A stretch of DNA of 64,000 bases from Mycobacterium sp. GA-1199 (GCF_001500045.1 NZ_LQIX01000045.1:1-64000), one strand, 5' to 3'; positions 8,783 to 17,350 are shown, counted from the first letter of the stretch. The notes: generated from the sequence alone by a model not told the origin. Numbers and translations are program-made.

Positions 8783-9421
8783 CTACCCGCCCGCGGTCAA
8801 GGACTCCTTCAGCGATTGCATCCAGCGCTGCATGAAGTCGCGCATCTCGTCGTGTCCGAGCGTGAGGCCGACCGCGTCCTCGTTGCACAGGCTGCGCGCG
8901 ATCTGCACGATCAACATCGAAACGGCGACCGGCGGGTAGTCGTCGAGATCGACACCGTTGGCCCGCAGGGCCACGGTGACCGCGGCGGTCTCGATGTCGC
9001 GCACGCGCTCCGCGTAGGCCTTCAGCTCCGTACGAATCACCTTGCGGTGGTTCGCCAGTGCCATGAACTCGGTGTTCAGTTTCGTCCTTCGCAAATCGCT
9101 GTTGATCAGCCACAGCGTGTGCAACGGGTCGTCATCGGTGAGCGCGGCGCGCATGTTCTCCAGGGACGCCTCGGCACCGGCCCGCAACACCTCGACGAAC
9201 AGGTCATCCATCGTGGGGAAGTAGTAGTAGACCAGCGCTTGTTTGACCCCGGCCTCGGCCGCCACGCGTCGTGACGTCGCGGCGGCATAGCCCTCGTCGC
9301 GCATGATCTTCGCGGTGGCCTCGATGAGTCGCTGGCGCGCCCCGACCTCGGCTCGCTTGGCGTTCCCGGCGCGCCCCTCCGTCCGAATGCTTGACCCTCT
9401 GTCACGACCCGTGATAGGCAT
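8783..9421 (-). CDS. TetR family transcriptional regulator
   Basis: A 212-residue TetR protein. The N-terminal helix-turn-helix is RQRLIEATAKIMRDEGYAAATSRRVAAEAGVKQALVYYYF. The C-terminal ligand domain is unrelated to any regulator I can name. It is divergent from the P450 gene with a 24-base palindrome 13 bases upstream of its own start, so it probably represses itself, the P450 and the mycofactocin SDR. The inducer is unknown, presumably the P450 substrate or a CoA derivative. Confidence 0.9.
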   Translation of the reverse strand: MPITGRDRGSSIRTEGRAGNAKRAEVGARQRLIEATAKIMRDEGYAAATSRRVAAEAGVKQALVYYYFPTMDDLFVEVLRAGAEASLENMRAALTDDDPLHTLWLINSDLRRTKLNTEFMALANHRKVIRTELKAYAERVRDIETAAVTVALRANGVDLDDYPPVAVSMLIVQIARSLCNEDAVGLTLGHDEMRDFMQRWMQSLKESLTAGG

Positions 9422-9433
9422 GGCGCATCCTAA

Positions 9434-9457
9434 CAGTTTGATCGATCGATCAGACTG
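9434..9457. promoter_or_regulatory. Palindromic TetR operator between TetR and P450
   Basis: The perfect 14-base palindrome TGATCGATCGATCA (9439-9452) extends to 24 bases with a single mismatched pair (9438/9453). It sits in the divergent promoter, 13 bases from the TetR start and 34 bases from the P450 start. A near-identical 19-base copy occurs upstream of the mycofactocin SDR. Confidence 0.75.
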
Positions 9458-9491
9458 GCTACGGGCGCCAGGACCGAAAGGACGGCCGTCG

Positions 9492-10781
9492 ATGACCGAT
9501 CTCGCCTCGGTGGACTACTTCTCCGACCACGCGATCAGTCAGGATCCCTATGACTACTGGGACCACCTTCGCGAGCAGGGCCCGGTGTTTCGGGAACCGA
9601 ACTACGGCGTCGTCGCCGTCACCGGTTACGCCGAAGTGGTGGCGGCTTTCAAGGATCACGATTCCTTCTCGGCGGTGAACGCGATCGGCGGGCCGTTCCC
9701 GCCGCTGCCGTTCGTCCCCGAAGGTGACGACATCACCGAGCAGATCGAGGCGCACCGCCACCTGTTTCCCATCTACGAGCACATGGTCGTGATGGACCCG
9801 CCGGCCCACGAACGGGCCCGGTCGCTGTTGACCAAGCTCCTGACGCCGCGCCGGCTCAAGGAGAACGAGGACTACATGTGGCAGCTGGTCGACAGCCAGA
9901 TCGACCAGATCATGGGCCCGGAATCCTCTGAGGGGCGGTGCGAGTTCCTCTCGGAGTACGCCAAACCCTTCGCCACGTCGGCGATCATCGACCTGCTCGG
10001 CGTGCCCGACGAGGACCGGCCCGAGTTCCTGGCCGCGCTCGGGGTCGAGGAGCGCTACGGCACCCGCGTCGGCGCGCTCGACGGAGCCCCGGTGGGGCGG
10101 GACCCGCTGCAGTATCTCGACGACAAGTTCGCCGGCTATCTCGCCGAGCGCCGCCGCCAACCGCGCGGCGACGTGCTGTCGGGGATGGCGACCGCGGTGT
10201 ACCCCGACGGTTCGACACCGGAGCTGATCGAGGTCGTCAAGCCGGCCACGTTCCTGTTCGCCGCGGGGCAGGAGACCGTCACAAAGCTGCTCAGCGCGGC
10301 GGTGCAGACCCTCGGAGACCGGCCGGACTTCCAGCAGATGCTGCGCGAACACCCCGAGCGGATTCCGGCGTTCATCGAAGAGGCGCTGCGCATGCACTCG
10401 CCGACCAAGGTCGACTTCCGGCTCGTCCGCAAGAGCACGACGCTGGGCGGGGTGCCGCTCAAGGCGGGCACGATCGTGATGTTGTGCCTCGGCGCGGCCA
10501 ATCGGGATCCGCGCAAATTCGACGATCCCCACGAGTTCCGCCCCGACCGCAAGAACGTGCGCGAGCACATCACGTTCGGTCGTGGAATCCACTCCTGCGC
10601 GGGTGCGCCCCTGGCCCGGGTGGAGGGCCGCATCACCGTGCAGAGGTTGCTCGAGCGCATGCGCGACATCCGGATCAGCGAGGTGGCCCACGGTCCATCC
10701 GGTGAGCGCCGCTACTCCTACGAGCCGACGTTTTTGCTGCGTGGGCTGACCGAGCTGCACATCGAGTTCACGCGACGATAG
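9492..10781 (+). CDS. Cytochrome P450
   Basis: A 429-residue soluble P450. The I-helix oxygen-binding segment is FAAGQETVTKL, the ExxR pair lies in EEALRMHS, and the heme loop FGRGIHSCAG places the thiolate ligand at Cys369. ATG 9492 follows the operator; upstream in-frame codons run through the palindrome and are unlikely. It resembles the P450 at 35218 along its length (shared TPRRLKENED/TPKRLKENED, GPSGERRYSYEPT/GPAGERRYNYIPT), so the two are paralogues. No ferredoxin gene is adjacent. Confidence 0.92.
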   Translation: MTDLASVDYFSDHAISQDPYDYWDHLREQGPVFREPNYGVVAVTGYAEVVAAFKDHDSFSAVNAIGGPFPPLPFVPEGDDITEQIEAHRHLFPIYEHMVVMDPPAHERARSLLTKLLTPRRLKENEDYMWQLVDSQIDQIMGPESSEGRCEFLSEYAKPFATSAIIDLLGVPDEDRPEFLAALGVEERYGTRVGALDGAPVGRDPLQYLDDKFAGYLAERRRQPRGDVLSGMATAVYPDGSTPELIEVVKPATFLFAAGQETVTKLLSAAVQTLGDRPDFQQMLREHPERIPAFIEEALRMHSPTKVDFRLVRKSTTLGGVPLKAGTIVMLCLGAANRDPRKFDDPHEFRPDRKNVREHITFGRGIHSCAGAPLARVEGRITVQRLLERMRDIRISEVAHGPSGERRYSYEPTFLLRGLTELHIEFTRR

Positions 10782-10887
10782 GAAACCCGGCGCGGCACCG
10801 ACGATCGCGCCCGAAACAGCGCGCTGACCTGGTTATGTGACGGCGGTCTAAACCCAATTTGGCTGAGACGCTTGTCACAGCGCCCAA

Positions 10888-10917
10888 ACCTACCTACTGT
10901 GTGTTCACTAGGTTGGT
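10888..10917. promoter_or_regulatory. Inverted repeat, possible TetR autoregulatory site
   Basis: ACCTACCTA (10888-10896) and TAGGTTGGT (10909-10917) form an inverted repeat with 8 of 9 pairs around a 12-base spacer. It lies immediately upstream of the ribosome binding site of the TetR gene, which is the usual place for autorepression. Confidence 0.45.
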
Positions 10918-10933
10918 TGAACGAAGGAGTTCG

Positions 10934-11551
10934 GTGTCCGCCACGGAGCCCGCGCGGCCGTATGCCACGCTCCTCGCCAAGGGCGAGGATCGTCGTCAGC
11001 GCATCCTGGCGGTGGCCGAACGCCTGCTCGCGCGCAACGGGTGGCGCAACACCTCGCTGGCCCAGATCGCCAAGGAAGCCGGGGTCACGCCCGCCGGTCT
11101 GCTGCACCACTTTGAGTCCAAAGAGCAGCTGCTCAACGCGGTGCTCGACGCCCGTGACGCCGACGACGCGATCCACGCCGACTACCGCTCGGGTGATCTG
11201 GTCACCGAGCTCGGCCGGGTCCCCGAACGCTTCGACCGCGCGCCCGAGCTCGTCGGAACCTTCACCGTGCTGCTGGTGGAGAACATCGCGCCCGACGCGC
11301 CTCTGCACGACCGCCTGGTCAAGCGTTACCGCGACGCGGTCGACATCGTCACCGCGATCATCGAGCGCGGTCAGCGGAGCGGAAAGTATCGCCAAGACCT
11401 CGACGCGGCCACCAAGGCCGTGGAAATCCTCGCGTTCACCTATGGAATGGAGACCCTATGGTTACTCGACCCATCGATTCAATTGGCCGAGGTGTTCAAG
11501 GGGTACGCCGAGTCGCTGGGGCGCGAGTTGGCGCCGCGGAGCTCGAGATGA
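10934..11551 (+). CDS. TetR family transcriptional regulator
   Basis: A 205-residue TetR regulator with the helix-turn-helix RRQRILAVAERLLARNGWRNTSLAQIAKEAGVTPAGLLHHF. GTG 10934 was chosen because GAAGGAGT ends 3 bases upstream; longer in-frame starts would read through the likely operator. The ligand domain is acidic and unassigned. Its stop overlaps the next 167-residue unknown gene by 4 bases, so the two are cotranscribed. Targets other than itself cannot be seen. Confidence 0.88.
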   Translation: MSATEPARPYATLLAKGEDRRQRILAVAERLLARNGWRNTSLAQIAKEAGVTPAGLLHHFESKEQLLNAVLDARDADDAIHADYRSGDLVTELGRVPERFDRAPELVGTFTVLLVENIAPDAPLHDRLVKRYRDAVDIVTAIIERGQRSGKYRQDLDAATKAVEILAFTYGMETLWLLDPSIQLAEVFKGYAESLGRELAPRSSR

Positions 11552-12051
11552 GGTACCGGCTCGACATCGTGGCCCCGACGGTGTCGGACGCGGTGAAGTC
11601 TGCCGGCGGCTGGATCTACGACCGGGTGATGGCGGGGTGGGACGTCACCGTGCTCGTCGGTGGCGGCGAAGACGTTCGCCCGCTGACGATTCTCGGAGCC
11701 GAGACCCTCGACCTGGAAACGGTCCTCGCGGCCTGGGAGGAACGGCCGCACCCGCAGACCGTCGCCGTCGCGGCGAACATGATCGACCGCGACGCGCGTG
11801 TCCTCCAGCACGTGCGCAACGCGCTCGATCAGGGCGCGACCGAGGTGACGCTGTGGGGCGAGCGGGTGCCCGCAGAACTCGACAGCAGCGTCGATTCGGT
11901 CGAGCACCGCCTGAGCGCGGCGGCCAGGGCGTTCAAGGCCAAGGCGCTGGCCGCAGCCGGTGATCCCGCAGCCGTCGAGGTCGGCGACTGTGAGATGTTC
12001 CGCTGCGGGATGATGGTGTCGGTCGCCGCGGATCTGGTGCCCGCCAGCTGA
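11548..12051 (+). CDS. Conserved hypothetical protein coupled to TetR
   Basis: A 167-residue protein I do not recognise. It starts MRYRLDIVAPTVSDAVKSAGGWIYDRVMAGWDVTVLV, reads as an alternating alpha/beta protein, and has no signal peptide or membrane segment. Cysteines cluster near the end in GDCEMFRCGMM. The ATG overlaps the TetR stop (ATGA). A second small unknown gene of similar flavour lies at 46428, but they are not obviously homologous. Its own stop is inside a 10-bp hairpin. Confidence 0.7.
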   Translation: MRYRLDIVAPTVSDAVKSAGGWIYDRVMAGWDVTVLVGGGEDVRPLTILGAETLDLETVLAAWEERPHPQTVAVAANMIDRDARVLQHVRNALDQGATEVTLWGERVPAELDSSVDSVEHRLSAAARAFKAKALAAAGDPAAVEVGDCEMFRCGMMVSVAADLVPAS

Positions 12052-12065
12052 TTTCGGCGGGCACC
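12036..12065. terminator. Hairpin between convergent genes
   Basis: GGTGCCCGCC (12036-12045) pairs perfectly with GGCGGGCACC (12056-12065) around a 10-base loop. It spans the stop of the plus-strand gene and lies 7 bases from the end of the minus-strand kinase gene. It could act in both directions; there is no T tract. Confidence 0.6.
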
Positions 12066-12072
12066 GGCCGCA

Positions 12073-13107
12073 TCACCGGTAGTCGCTGGATTCGGCCAGC
12101 TCGGCGGCCGAGCGCATCAGTTCGACGATGACCGGGCCGTAGGCGAGCAGCTTCTCGTTGTCGCCCGCGCGTTGGAAACCCTGCTCGAGCACGATCGCCA
12201 GCTTCCACTTCGCCAGCACCAGGTAGTAGTCGAGGTCGTCGACCTGGCGCCCGGAGACCGTCGCATAGTGTGCGACGACGTCTGCGCGCGAGGGCATTCC
12301 CCGCATGTCGACGTAACCCATCTCCGAATCCGTCGGCGCCGCGGTGTCCTCGGGCCAGCTCTGCACCATCCAGCCCAAGTCCAGCTTCGGGTCTCCGACG
12401 GTGCCCATCTCCCAGTCCACGATCGCCGCGAGCCGCGCGGGCGCGCCGTGCCGATACATCACGTTGGCGAACTGATAGTCGCCGTGCATCAATCCGGGGA
12501 CGTAGTCCAGCGGCCGATGTGTGCGCAGCCAGTCGGTGGCGACGTCGAGGCCGTCGATCTCGCGGCCCTTGATGCGCTCGAAGAACGCGGTCCAGCGATC
12601 GACCTGGCGTTCGTGGAAGCCGTCGGGCCGCCCCAGATCGTGCAGCCCCTTGGCCTTCCAGTCCACTTGGGACAGCAGCGCGATGCCCTCGGCGAGTTGA
12701 TAGGCCAGCTCCCCGCGGGCGGAGAGGTCGGAGTCAAACGGTTCGGGCCACTTGCGGTCGTCGAGGTCCATCGGCGACCATCCGTCGACGAACCCCATCA
12801 GGTAGAAGGGCCGGCCGAGCACCGCGGCGTCCTCACATACCGCGACGGCCTCGGTATGTGGCACGTCGGTGCCGTCGAGCGCCTCGATGATGCGCCACTC
12901 CCGCAGGATTCCCTTGTCGCGGTCAGCAGGGGCGCCGGGCGGCGGCATCCGAAGCACACAGCTGTGTTCGCCGCGGCGCAATTCGTAGATGACGTTCTGG
13001 GTGCCGCCCGACAGGAACCGGGTCTGCAGCGGCTCACCCTTGCCGGGCAGTTCGGCCGCGTCCATCCAATCGGTCAGGCGCGCAACGTCTATCGCGTTCT
13101 CGCTCAC
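12073..13107 (-). CDS. Phosphotransferase family protein (APH/ACAD10-kinase-like)
   Basis: A 344-residue aminoglycoside-phosphotransferase-fold kinase. GLMHGDYQFANVMY is the catalytic loop (His-Gly-Asp ... Asn) and AIVDWEMGTVGDPKLDLGW the metal-binding Asp segment. It starts inside the last codons of the ACAD11-like dehydrogenase gene (4-base overlap). In mammals the same two activities are fused in ACAD10/ACAD11, and in the Pseudomonas levulinate pathway LvaA (kinase) acts with LvaC (dehydrogenase) on 4-hydroxyacyl-CoA. By analogy this enzyme probably phosphorylates a hydroxyacyl-CoA rather than an antibiotic. Confidence 0.87.
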   Translation of the reverse strand: MSENAIDVARLTDWMDAAELPGKGEPLQTRFLSGGTQNVIYELRRGEHSCVLRMPPPGAPADRDKGILREWRIIEALDGTDVPHTEAVAVCEDAAVLGRPFYLMGFVDGWSPMDLDDRKWPEPFDSDLSARGELAYQLAEGIALLSQVDWKAKGLHDLGRPDGFHERQVDRWTAFFERIKGREIDGLDVATDWLRTHRPLDYVPGLMHGDYQFANVMYRHGAPARLAAIVDWEMGTVGDPKLDLGWMVQSWPEDTAAPTDSEMGYVDMRGMPSRADVVAHYATVSGRQVDDLDYYLVLAKWKLAIVLEQGFQRAGDNEKLLAYGPVIVELMRSAAELAESSDYR

Positions 13108-14405
13108 AGATTCCCCACTTCGTGATCTAGATACTCAGCGAACTTGGCCCTGGCCTTCTCCCGCTTGGCCGGGATCCACTCGCTCGGCCACGTGTCGGTG
13201 CTGGGCGCATAGTCGCGCAGCACCTGCTTGGCCACCGTCGCCTTGTGCACCTCGGTCGGACCGTCGGCCAGGCCCATCACCGCGGCGCCGGTCACCATGC
13301 CCAGGAACGGCATCTCGTTGGTGACGCCCAACGCACCGTGGACTTGCATTGCGCGCCAAGCGATATCATGCAGCACCGTCGGCATCACGACCTTGACCGC
13401 GGCGATGTCCTTGCGGACCTTCTTGTAGTCGTTGTACTTGTCGATCTCCCACGCGGTGTAGAGCACCATCAGCCGGAACTGCAACAGCTGTGCGTAAGAG
13501 TCGGCGATGTAGCCCTGGACGAACTGCTTCTCGGACAGCCTGCTGCCCTGGGTTTCCCGGCTCAGCGCGCGTTCACACATCATGTCGAGCGCTTTGCGCG
13601 AGAGCCCGATCGTGCGCATCGCGTGGTGGATACGGCCGCCGCCGAGGCGGGTCTGGGCGATGACGAATGCCTGGCCTTCGCCGCCCAGCAGCGCATCGGC
13701 GGGCACCCGCACGTTGTCGTAGTGGATGAGCGCATGCGAGCCTTCGTCGTCACGCTCGCCGTGCAGTCCGACGTTGCGGACGATGTTGACGCCCGGCGTT
13801 TCGGTCGGCACCAGGAACATCGACATACCCTGATAGGCGCTCACGTCGGGATTGGTGACGACCATGACGATCAGAAACGACGCGGTTCTGGCGTTGGAGG
13901 AGAAGAACTTCCAGCCGTTGATTACCCAGTCGTCGCCGTCACGGACCGCGGTGGTGTTGAACAGTGTCGGGTCGGCGCCGGCGTGCGGTTCGGTCATCGA
14001 GTAACACGAGAAGATCTCGCCGTCGAGTAGCGGGCGCAGGTAGCGCTCCTTTTGCGCCTCGGTCCCGTAGTGCGCGATGATCTCGGCGTTGCCGGTATCG
14101 GGCGCCTGACACCCGAATACGATCGGCGCCCACTGGGAGCGGCCGAGGATCTCGTTGAGCAGCGCGAGCTTGAGCTGTCCGTAACCCTGTCCGCCGAGTT
14201 CGGGACCGAGGTGGGTGGCCCACAGACCCCGTCGGCGTACTTCGTCCTTGAGCGGGTCGATCACCTTGCGGCGGTTGGCGTCCAAAGGAACGAACTGCTG
14301 ATCGGGAAACGCCAAGTCGAGCGGTTCGACCTCCTCTCTGACGAATTCGTCGGCCCAGTCGAGCACCTTCTGGTACTCGGGGTCGGTCTCGAAATCCCAC
14401 GACAT
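13104..14405 (-). CDS. Acyl-CoA dehydrogenase, ACAD11-like
   Basis: A 433-residue acyl-CoA dehydrogenase. FGCQAPDTGNAEIIAHYG, followed by YLRPLLDGEIFSCYSMTEP and WVINGWKFFSSNA, closely follows the ACAD10/ACAD11 pattern. ATG 14405 gives the full N-terminus MSWDFETDPEYQKVLDWADEF. Coupled to the kinase gene downstream, it may eliminate phosphate from a phosphorylated hydroxyacyl-CoA to give an enoyl-CoA, as proposed for ACAD11 and LvaC. A paralogue (55167-56465) has no kinase neighbour. The divergent function of the two is inference. Confidence 0.88.
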   Translation of the reverse strand: MSWDFETDPEYQKVLDWADEFVREEVEPLDLAFPDQQFVPLDANRRKVIDPLKDEVRRRGLWATHLGPELGGQGYGQLKLALLNEILGRSQWAPIVFGCQAPDTGNAEIIAHYGTEAQKERYLRPLLDGEIFSCYSMTEPHAGADPTLFNTTAVRDGDDWVINGWKFFSSNARTASFLIVMVVTNPDVSAYQGMSMFLVPTETPGVNIVRNVGLHGERDDEGSHALIHYDNVRVPADALLGGEGQAFVIAQTRLGGGRIHHAMRTIGLSRKALDMMCERALSRETQGSRLSEKQFVQGYIADSYAQLLQFRLMVLYTAWEIDKYNDYKKVRKDIAAVKVVMPTVLHDIAWRAMQVHGALGVTNEMPFLGMVTGAAVMGLADGPTEVHKATVAKQVLRDYAPSTDTWPSEWIPAKREKARAKFAEYLDHEVGNL

Positions 14406-14464
14406 CGTGGTCTCCTTCCTCTTTGTTCAGGTCTGCGCCGACTGCGACGCCCTACGCGCACTCC

Positions 14465-14484
14465 GCCGGGATCCTCATCCCGGC
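14465..14484 (-). terminator. Short hairpin at the end of the TetR gene
   Basis: GCCGGGAT (14465-14472) pairs perfectly with ATCCCGGC (14477-14484) around a 4-base loop, overlapping the TetR stop on the minus strand. It may end the TetR transcript before the acyl-CoA dehydrogenase gene that starts 60 bases further on. No T tract follows. Confidence 0.4.
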
Positions 14485-15137
14485 CCCTTTCTCGAGTTGA
14501 ATCCGGCGATCAGTGCCGCGACGTCGTCGGTCACGACCTCGGCGAACGATCGGTCACCGAAACTGCCGCTCGCCCAGTGCCGGACGCCTTCGCTGACGTG
14601 CATGCCCGCCAAGCGGGAGAGGTGTTCGACGTCGACATGCGCTCCGATTTTCCCATCCTGCTGTGCCCGGCTGAAGAGTTCGCCGAACATGTCGGCGTCG
14701 GCGGTCTCGTCGACTGACTCACCCGCGAGGATCCGGTGCTCATGCCGGTAGCCCTCCAAGATCGTCTGGATGATCAGTTCGCGCGGGTTGCGCCCCATCG
14801 ACCGTTCAAGGCTGCGCAGCGCCTCGGCGATGACCGTCTCGACGTCGTAGTCACCGCGCAACAGCGTGCGCACCTTCTGCTGCGCCGCCCGGGTCGACAG
14901 CAGGCCGACCTCGAAGAGGATGTCCTCCTTGGCGGGGAAGTAGAAGTAGAACAGGCCTCTCGACACGCCCGCGGCCCGGCAGATGTCGGCGACGGTCGTC
15001 TTGGCATAGCCGTTCGTGCGCCACAACGCCATGGCCGCCTGCACGAGCGCCCGTTTCGTCTCATGCGATCGAGCCCGCTGGAAAGACGCGCGCCGTTGAC
15101 CACCGTCAGCCATGACCTCGCCGCTGACCTTCGACAC
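14475..15137 (-). CDS. TetR family transcriptional regulator
   Basis: A 220-residue TetR regulator with the helix-turn-helix KRALVQAAMALWRTNGYAKTTVADICRAAGVSRGLFYFYF. It lies divergent from an SDR with an inverted repeat between them, and upstream of the ACAD11-like/kinase pair on its own strand. It may control either or both. The N-terminus is uncertain: internal starts (for example the Met at residue 9) would also leave a complete DNA-binding domain. Confidence 0.88.
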   Translation of the reverse strand: MSKVSGEVMADGGQRRASFQRARSHETKRALVQAAMALWRTNGYAKTTVADICRAAGVSRGLFYFYFPAKEDILFEVGLLSTRAAQQKVRTLLRGDYDVETVIAEALRSLERSMGRNPRELIIQTILEGYRHEHRILAGESVDETADADMFGELFSRAQQDGKIGAHVDVEHLSRLAGMHVSEGVRHWASGSFGDRSFAEVVTDDVAALIAGFNSRKGPG

Positions 15138-15171
15138 TCCGGCACTGTAACAGGACCATTGAGGGTTGCAA

Positions 15172-15194
15172 ATAGTTGACGTTTGTCTAACTAT
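15172..15194. promoter_or_regulatory. Inverted repeat in the TetR/SDR divergent promoter
   Basis: ATAGTT (15172-15177) and AACTAT (15189-15194) form a perfect inverted repeat with an 11-base spacer, halfway between the divergent TetR and SDR starts. It is a likely binding site for that TetR. Because it covers the TTG codon at 15183, it also argues for the later SDR start. Confidence 0.5.
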
Positions 15195-15200
15195 CTATGG

Positions 15201-15953
15201 GTGGTCGCGACATTGAACGGCAGGCGCATCTTGGTGACCGGTGGGGCTACAGGCATCGGCGCGGCGGCGGTGCACGTGCTCACCGAGGCGGGTGCACGCG
15301 TAGTGGCCACCCGCCACACGACGGCGCCTCCCGACGTGCCGGGCGTGTCCTGGCTGCAGTGCGACGTGCGTGACGCCGAAGCGGTCGAGGAGACGGTGCG
15401 AGCCGCTGCCGAGGAGATGGGTGGGCTCGACGTACTGCTGAATGCGGCCGGGCTGTGGCAGTCGGGCATCCCCGGTCAGATCACCACCGAGGACATCGAG
15501 ACCCTGTTCGACACCAACGTCAAGGCCACGATCCTCACCAATCAATCGGCATACGCGGTGATGCGCGCGGACGGTGGCGGCCGCATCATCAACTTCGGCT
15601 CCGCCGAGGCGGTGATGGGCAGCCCGCTCTCGGCGGTTTACGCGGCGACGAAGGGAGCGGTGGCCGCGTGGACTCGCTCGGCGGCCAGGGCCTGGGCCGC
15701 CGAGAAGGTGTCGGTGATCGCGCTGGCGCCCGCAGTACAGACGCCGGGTGCCGACCGGCTGCGCGAATTCCTCGGTCCCACCGCGGAGTTCATGGACGAA
15801 CAGCTCAAGACATCGATTCCGCTCGGAGGAGCACTCGGTGACCCCGTCGGCGACCTCGGCCCCGCGCTGGTGTTCTTCTGCAGCGAGGGGTCACATTTCA
15901 TGACAGGACAACTCGTCGCCGTCGACGGCGGCCTGATCATGCTCGGGTCGTAG
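15201..15953 (+). CDS. Short-chain dehydrogenase/reductase
   Basis: A 250-residue SDR with VTGGATGIGAAA, NAAG, FGSAEAV and YAATK, ending in GQLVAVDGGLIML. The motifs are complete, so it should be an active NAD(P)-dependent alcohol dehydrogenase. GTG 15201 is my choice; TTG 15183 lies within an inverted repeat, and TTG 15213 is also possible. No clear ribosome binding site precedes any of them, so the transcript may be leaderless. A VOC-family gene follows 18 bases later. Confidence 0.82.
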   Translation: MVATLNGRRILVTGGATGIGAAAVHVLTEAGARVVATRHTTAPPDVPGVSWLQCDVRDAEAVEETVRAAAEEMGGLDVLLNAAGLWQSGIPGQITTEDIETLFDTNVKATILTNQSAYAVMRADGGGRIINFGSAEAVMGSPLSAVYAATKGAVAAWTRSAARAWAAEKVSVIALAPAVQTPGADRLREFLGPTAEFMDEQLKTSIPLGGALGDPVGDLGPALVFFCSEGSHFMTGQLVAVDGGLIMLGS

Positions 15954-15971
15954 GCCTACGAAAGGCAAGAC

Positions 15972-16418
15972 ATGCCCAACCTCCACCACGTGGTCGTGCG
16001 CAGCCACTCCGCGCACACCTTCACGGCGTTTCTGAGCGAGGTGATGGGGATGGCGGTGCAGTTTCAGATGCATGTCCCCGGTGAGGTGTTGGAGAGAACG
16101 CTCGGATGGCCGGCGTCGGACGGGGCGGAGGTCACCATGCTGGGCACCGGCGACACCGGGCTCATCGAGGTGCTCGACGTTCCCGAGCACCTTCGCGATG
16201 TGGTGCCCGAGGGGCTGGCCGCATTGTCGTTCATGGCCCCAGACTTCGCCGAAACACGCGCGAGGACCAGCGCCTTCGCCGACGACGTCACGATGCTGGA
16301 CACCGGTGTGCCGGGTGTCGACCTGTTCTTCTGCACGATGGGAGGGGTTCCCATCGAGTTCATGGGAAGCTATGTGCCCGAGGCGAATTCCGAAGCCAGC
16401 GAGGCGACGAACTCCTGA
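15972..16418 (+). CDS. VOC/glyoxalase-like fold protein
   Basis: A 148-residue protein built of two beta-alpha-beta modules with a HHVVVRS N-terminal strand and GTGDTGLIEVLD, typical of the vicinal-oxygen-chelate superfamily (dioxygenases, epimerases, glyoxalases). I cannot assign a reaction; methylmalonyl-CoA epimerase-like or ring-cleavage functions are both possible. GAAAGGC precedes ATG 15972. Its 3' end overlaps the tail of the minus-strand LLM gene by 49 bases. Confidence 0.7.
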   Translation: MPNLHHVVVRSHSAHTFTAFLSEVMGMAVQFQMHVPGEVLERTLGWPASDGAEVTMLGTGDTGLIEVLDVPEHLRDVVPEGLAALSFMAPDFAETRARTSAFADDVTMLDTGVPGVDLFFCTMGGVPIEFMGSYVPEANSEASEATNS

Positions 16419-17338
16419 GTGCGCCGACGTGATTCTTGACGCCGAGCGGCATCGTCCCCGAGCGGAACCACCCGCGCCGCCAGATCGGTGACGCCGGCGT
16501 CGCGGTAGCGGCGCAGTCGCGCCGCGACCGTCGCTTCGTCGCCGACCGCCATGGTGTCGCCGACGTCCTCGGCGTCGCCGTGTTCGAGCAGGCGTACGTA
16601 GTTGGGGGAGAAGTCGGCGTGGCCGAGCACCTCGCTGGCGTACGCCCGAGCATCGTCGATATCACCGTCGGCGCAGAGCGCGACAGGGACACCGGCGACG
16701 ACCCGAACATCCTCGCGGCCCGCACCTTTCGCCGCCGCCGTGATGCGGGGCACCACGTAGTCGCCGATCGCGCGTTCGTCGGCCATCCACAGGATGGTTC
16801 CGCCGGTGCGCTCACCGGCGATCCGGAGCATCGTCGGCCCGAGCGCTGCCACCAACACCGGCACGGTGAAGGCGTCGGTGACGTCGACCGGGCTGTGTAC
16901 GCGATAGGTGTCGTTGTCGACGGCCGTGGTGCCCGGTCCGCCGAACGCCGCGTCGAGCACCTCGAGATAGTCGCGCACCAACCGGGCGGGCTTGTCGTAT
17001 GGCAGGCCGAGCTGGTCGCTGATGATCCAGTGGTGCGACGGGCCGATCCCCAGCGTGAATCGGCCGCCGCAGGCGATCTGTGTGGTCAGTGCCTGCTGGG
17101 CCATGATGAGCGGATGGCGGGTCTGGATCGGCACCACGGCCGTTCCGATCTCGATGCGGTCGGTGGCGTTTCCGATCAACGCCACGGCGGTCATCGCATC
17201 GAGATAGCCGGGCACCTGCGGAATCCAGAAGGTCGCGAAACCCTGCTTCTCGGCGGCTCTTGCATCGTCGATCAGCCCATCGAGCCGCTCGGCACGGGGA
17301 CGCTCCTTGTCGGAGCCGACCATCAACCCGATGCGCAT
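16370..17338 (-). CDS. LLM-class F420-dependent oxidoreductase
   Basis: A 322-residue luciferase-like barrel. It has GLMVGSDKERP at the first strand, GTAVVPIQTRHPLIMAQQALT and FTLGIGPSHHWII, close to mycobacterial F420-type enzymes. It is the last gene of a three-gene minus-strand operon (epimerase, unknown protein, LLM enzyme) with 11-12-base gaps. The reaction is unknown; hydride transfer from F420H2 to an unsaturated ketone or imine is typical of the family. Confidence 0.85.
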   Translation of the reverse strand: MRIGLMVGSDKERPRAERLDGLIDDARAAEKQGFATFWIPQVPGYLDAMTAVALIGNATDRIEIGTAVVPIQTRHPLIMAQQALTTQIACGGRFTLGIGPSHHWIISDQLGLPYDKPARLVRDYLEVLDAAFGGPGTTAVDNDTYRVHSPVDVTDAFTVPVLVAALGPTMLRIAGERTGGTILWMADERAIGDYVVPRITAAAKGAGREDVRVVAGVPVALCADGDIDDARAYASEVLGHADFSPNYVRLLEHGDAEDVGDTMAVGDEATVAARLRRYRDAGVTDLAARVVPLGDDAARRQESRRRTQEFVASLASEFASGT

Positions 17339-17350
17339 CCATACCTCCGG

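Noticed and set aside
12073..13107. Aminoglycoside resistance gene
   Set aside because: The fold motifs are shared, but coupling to an ACAD11-like dehydrogenase makes an acyl-CoA-linked kinase far more likely.
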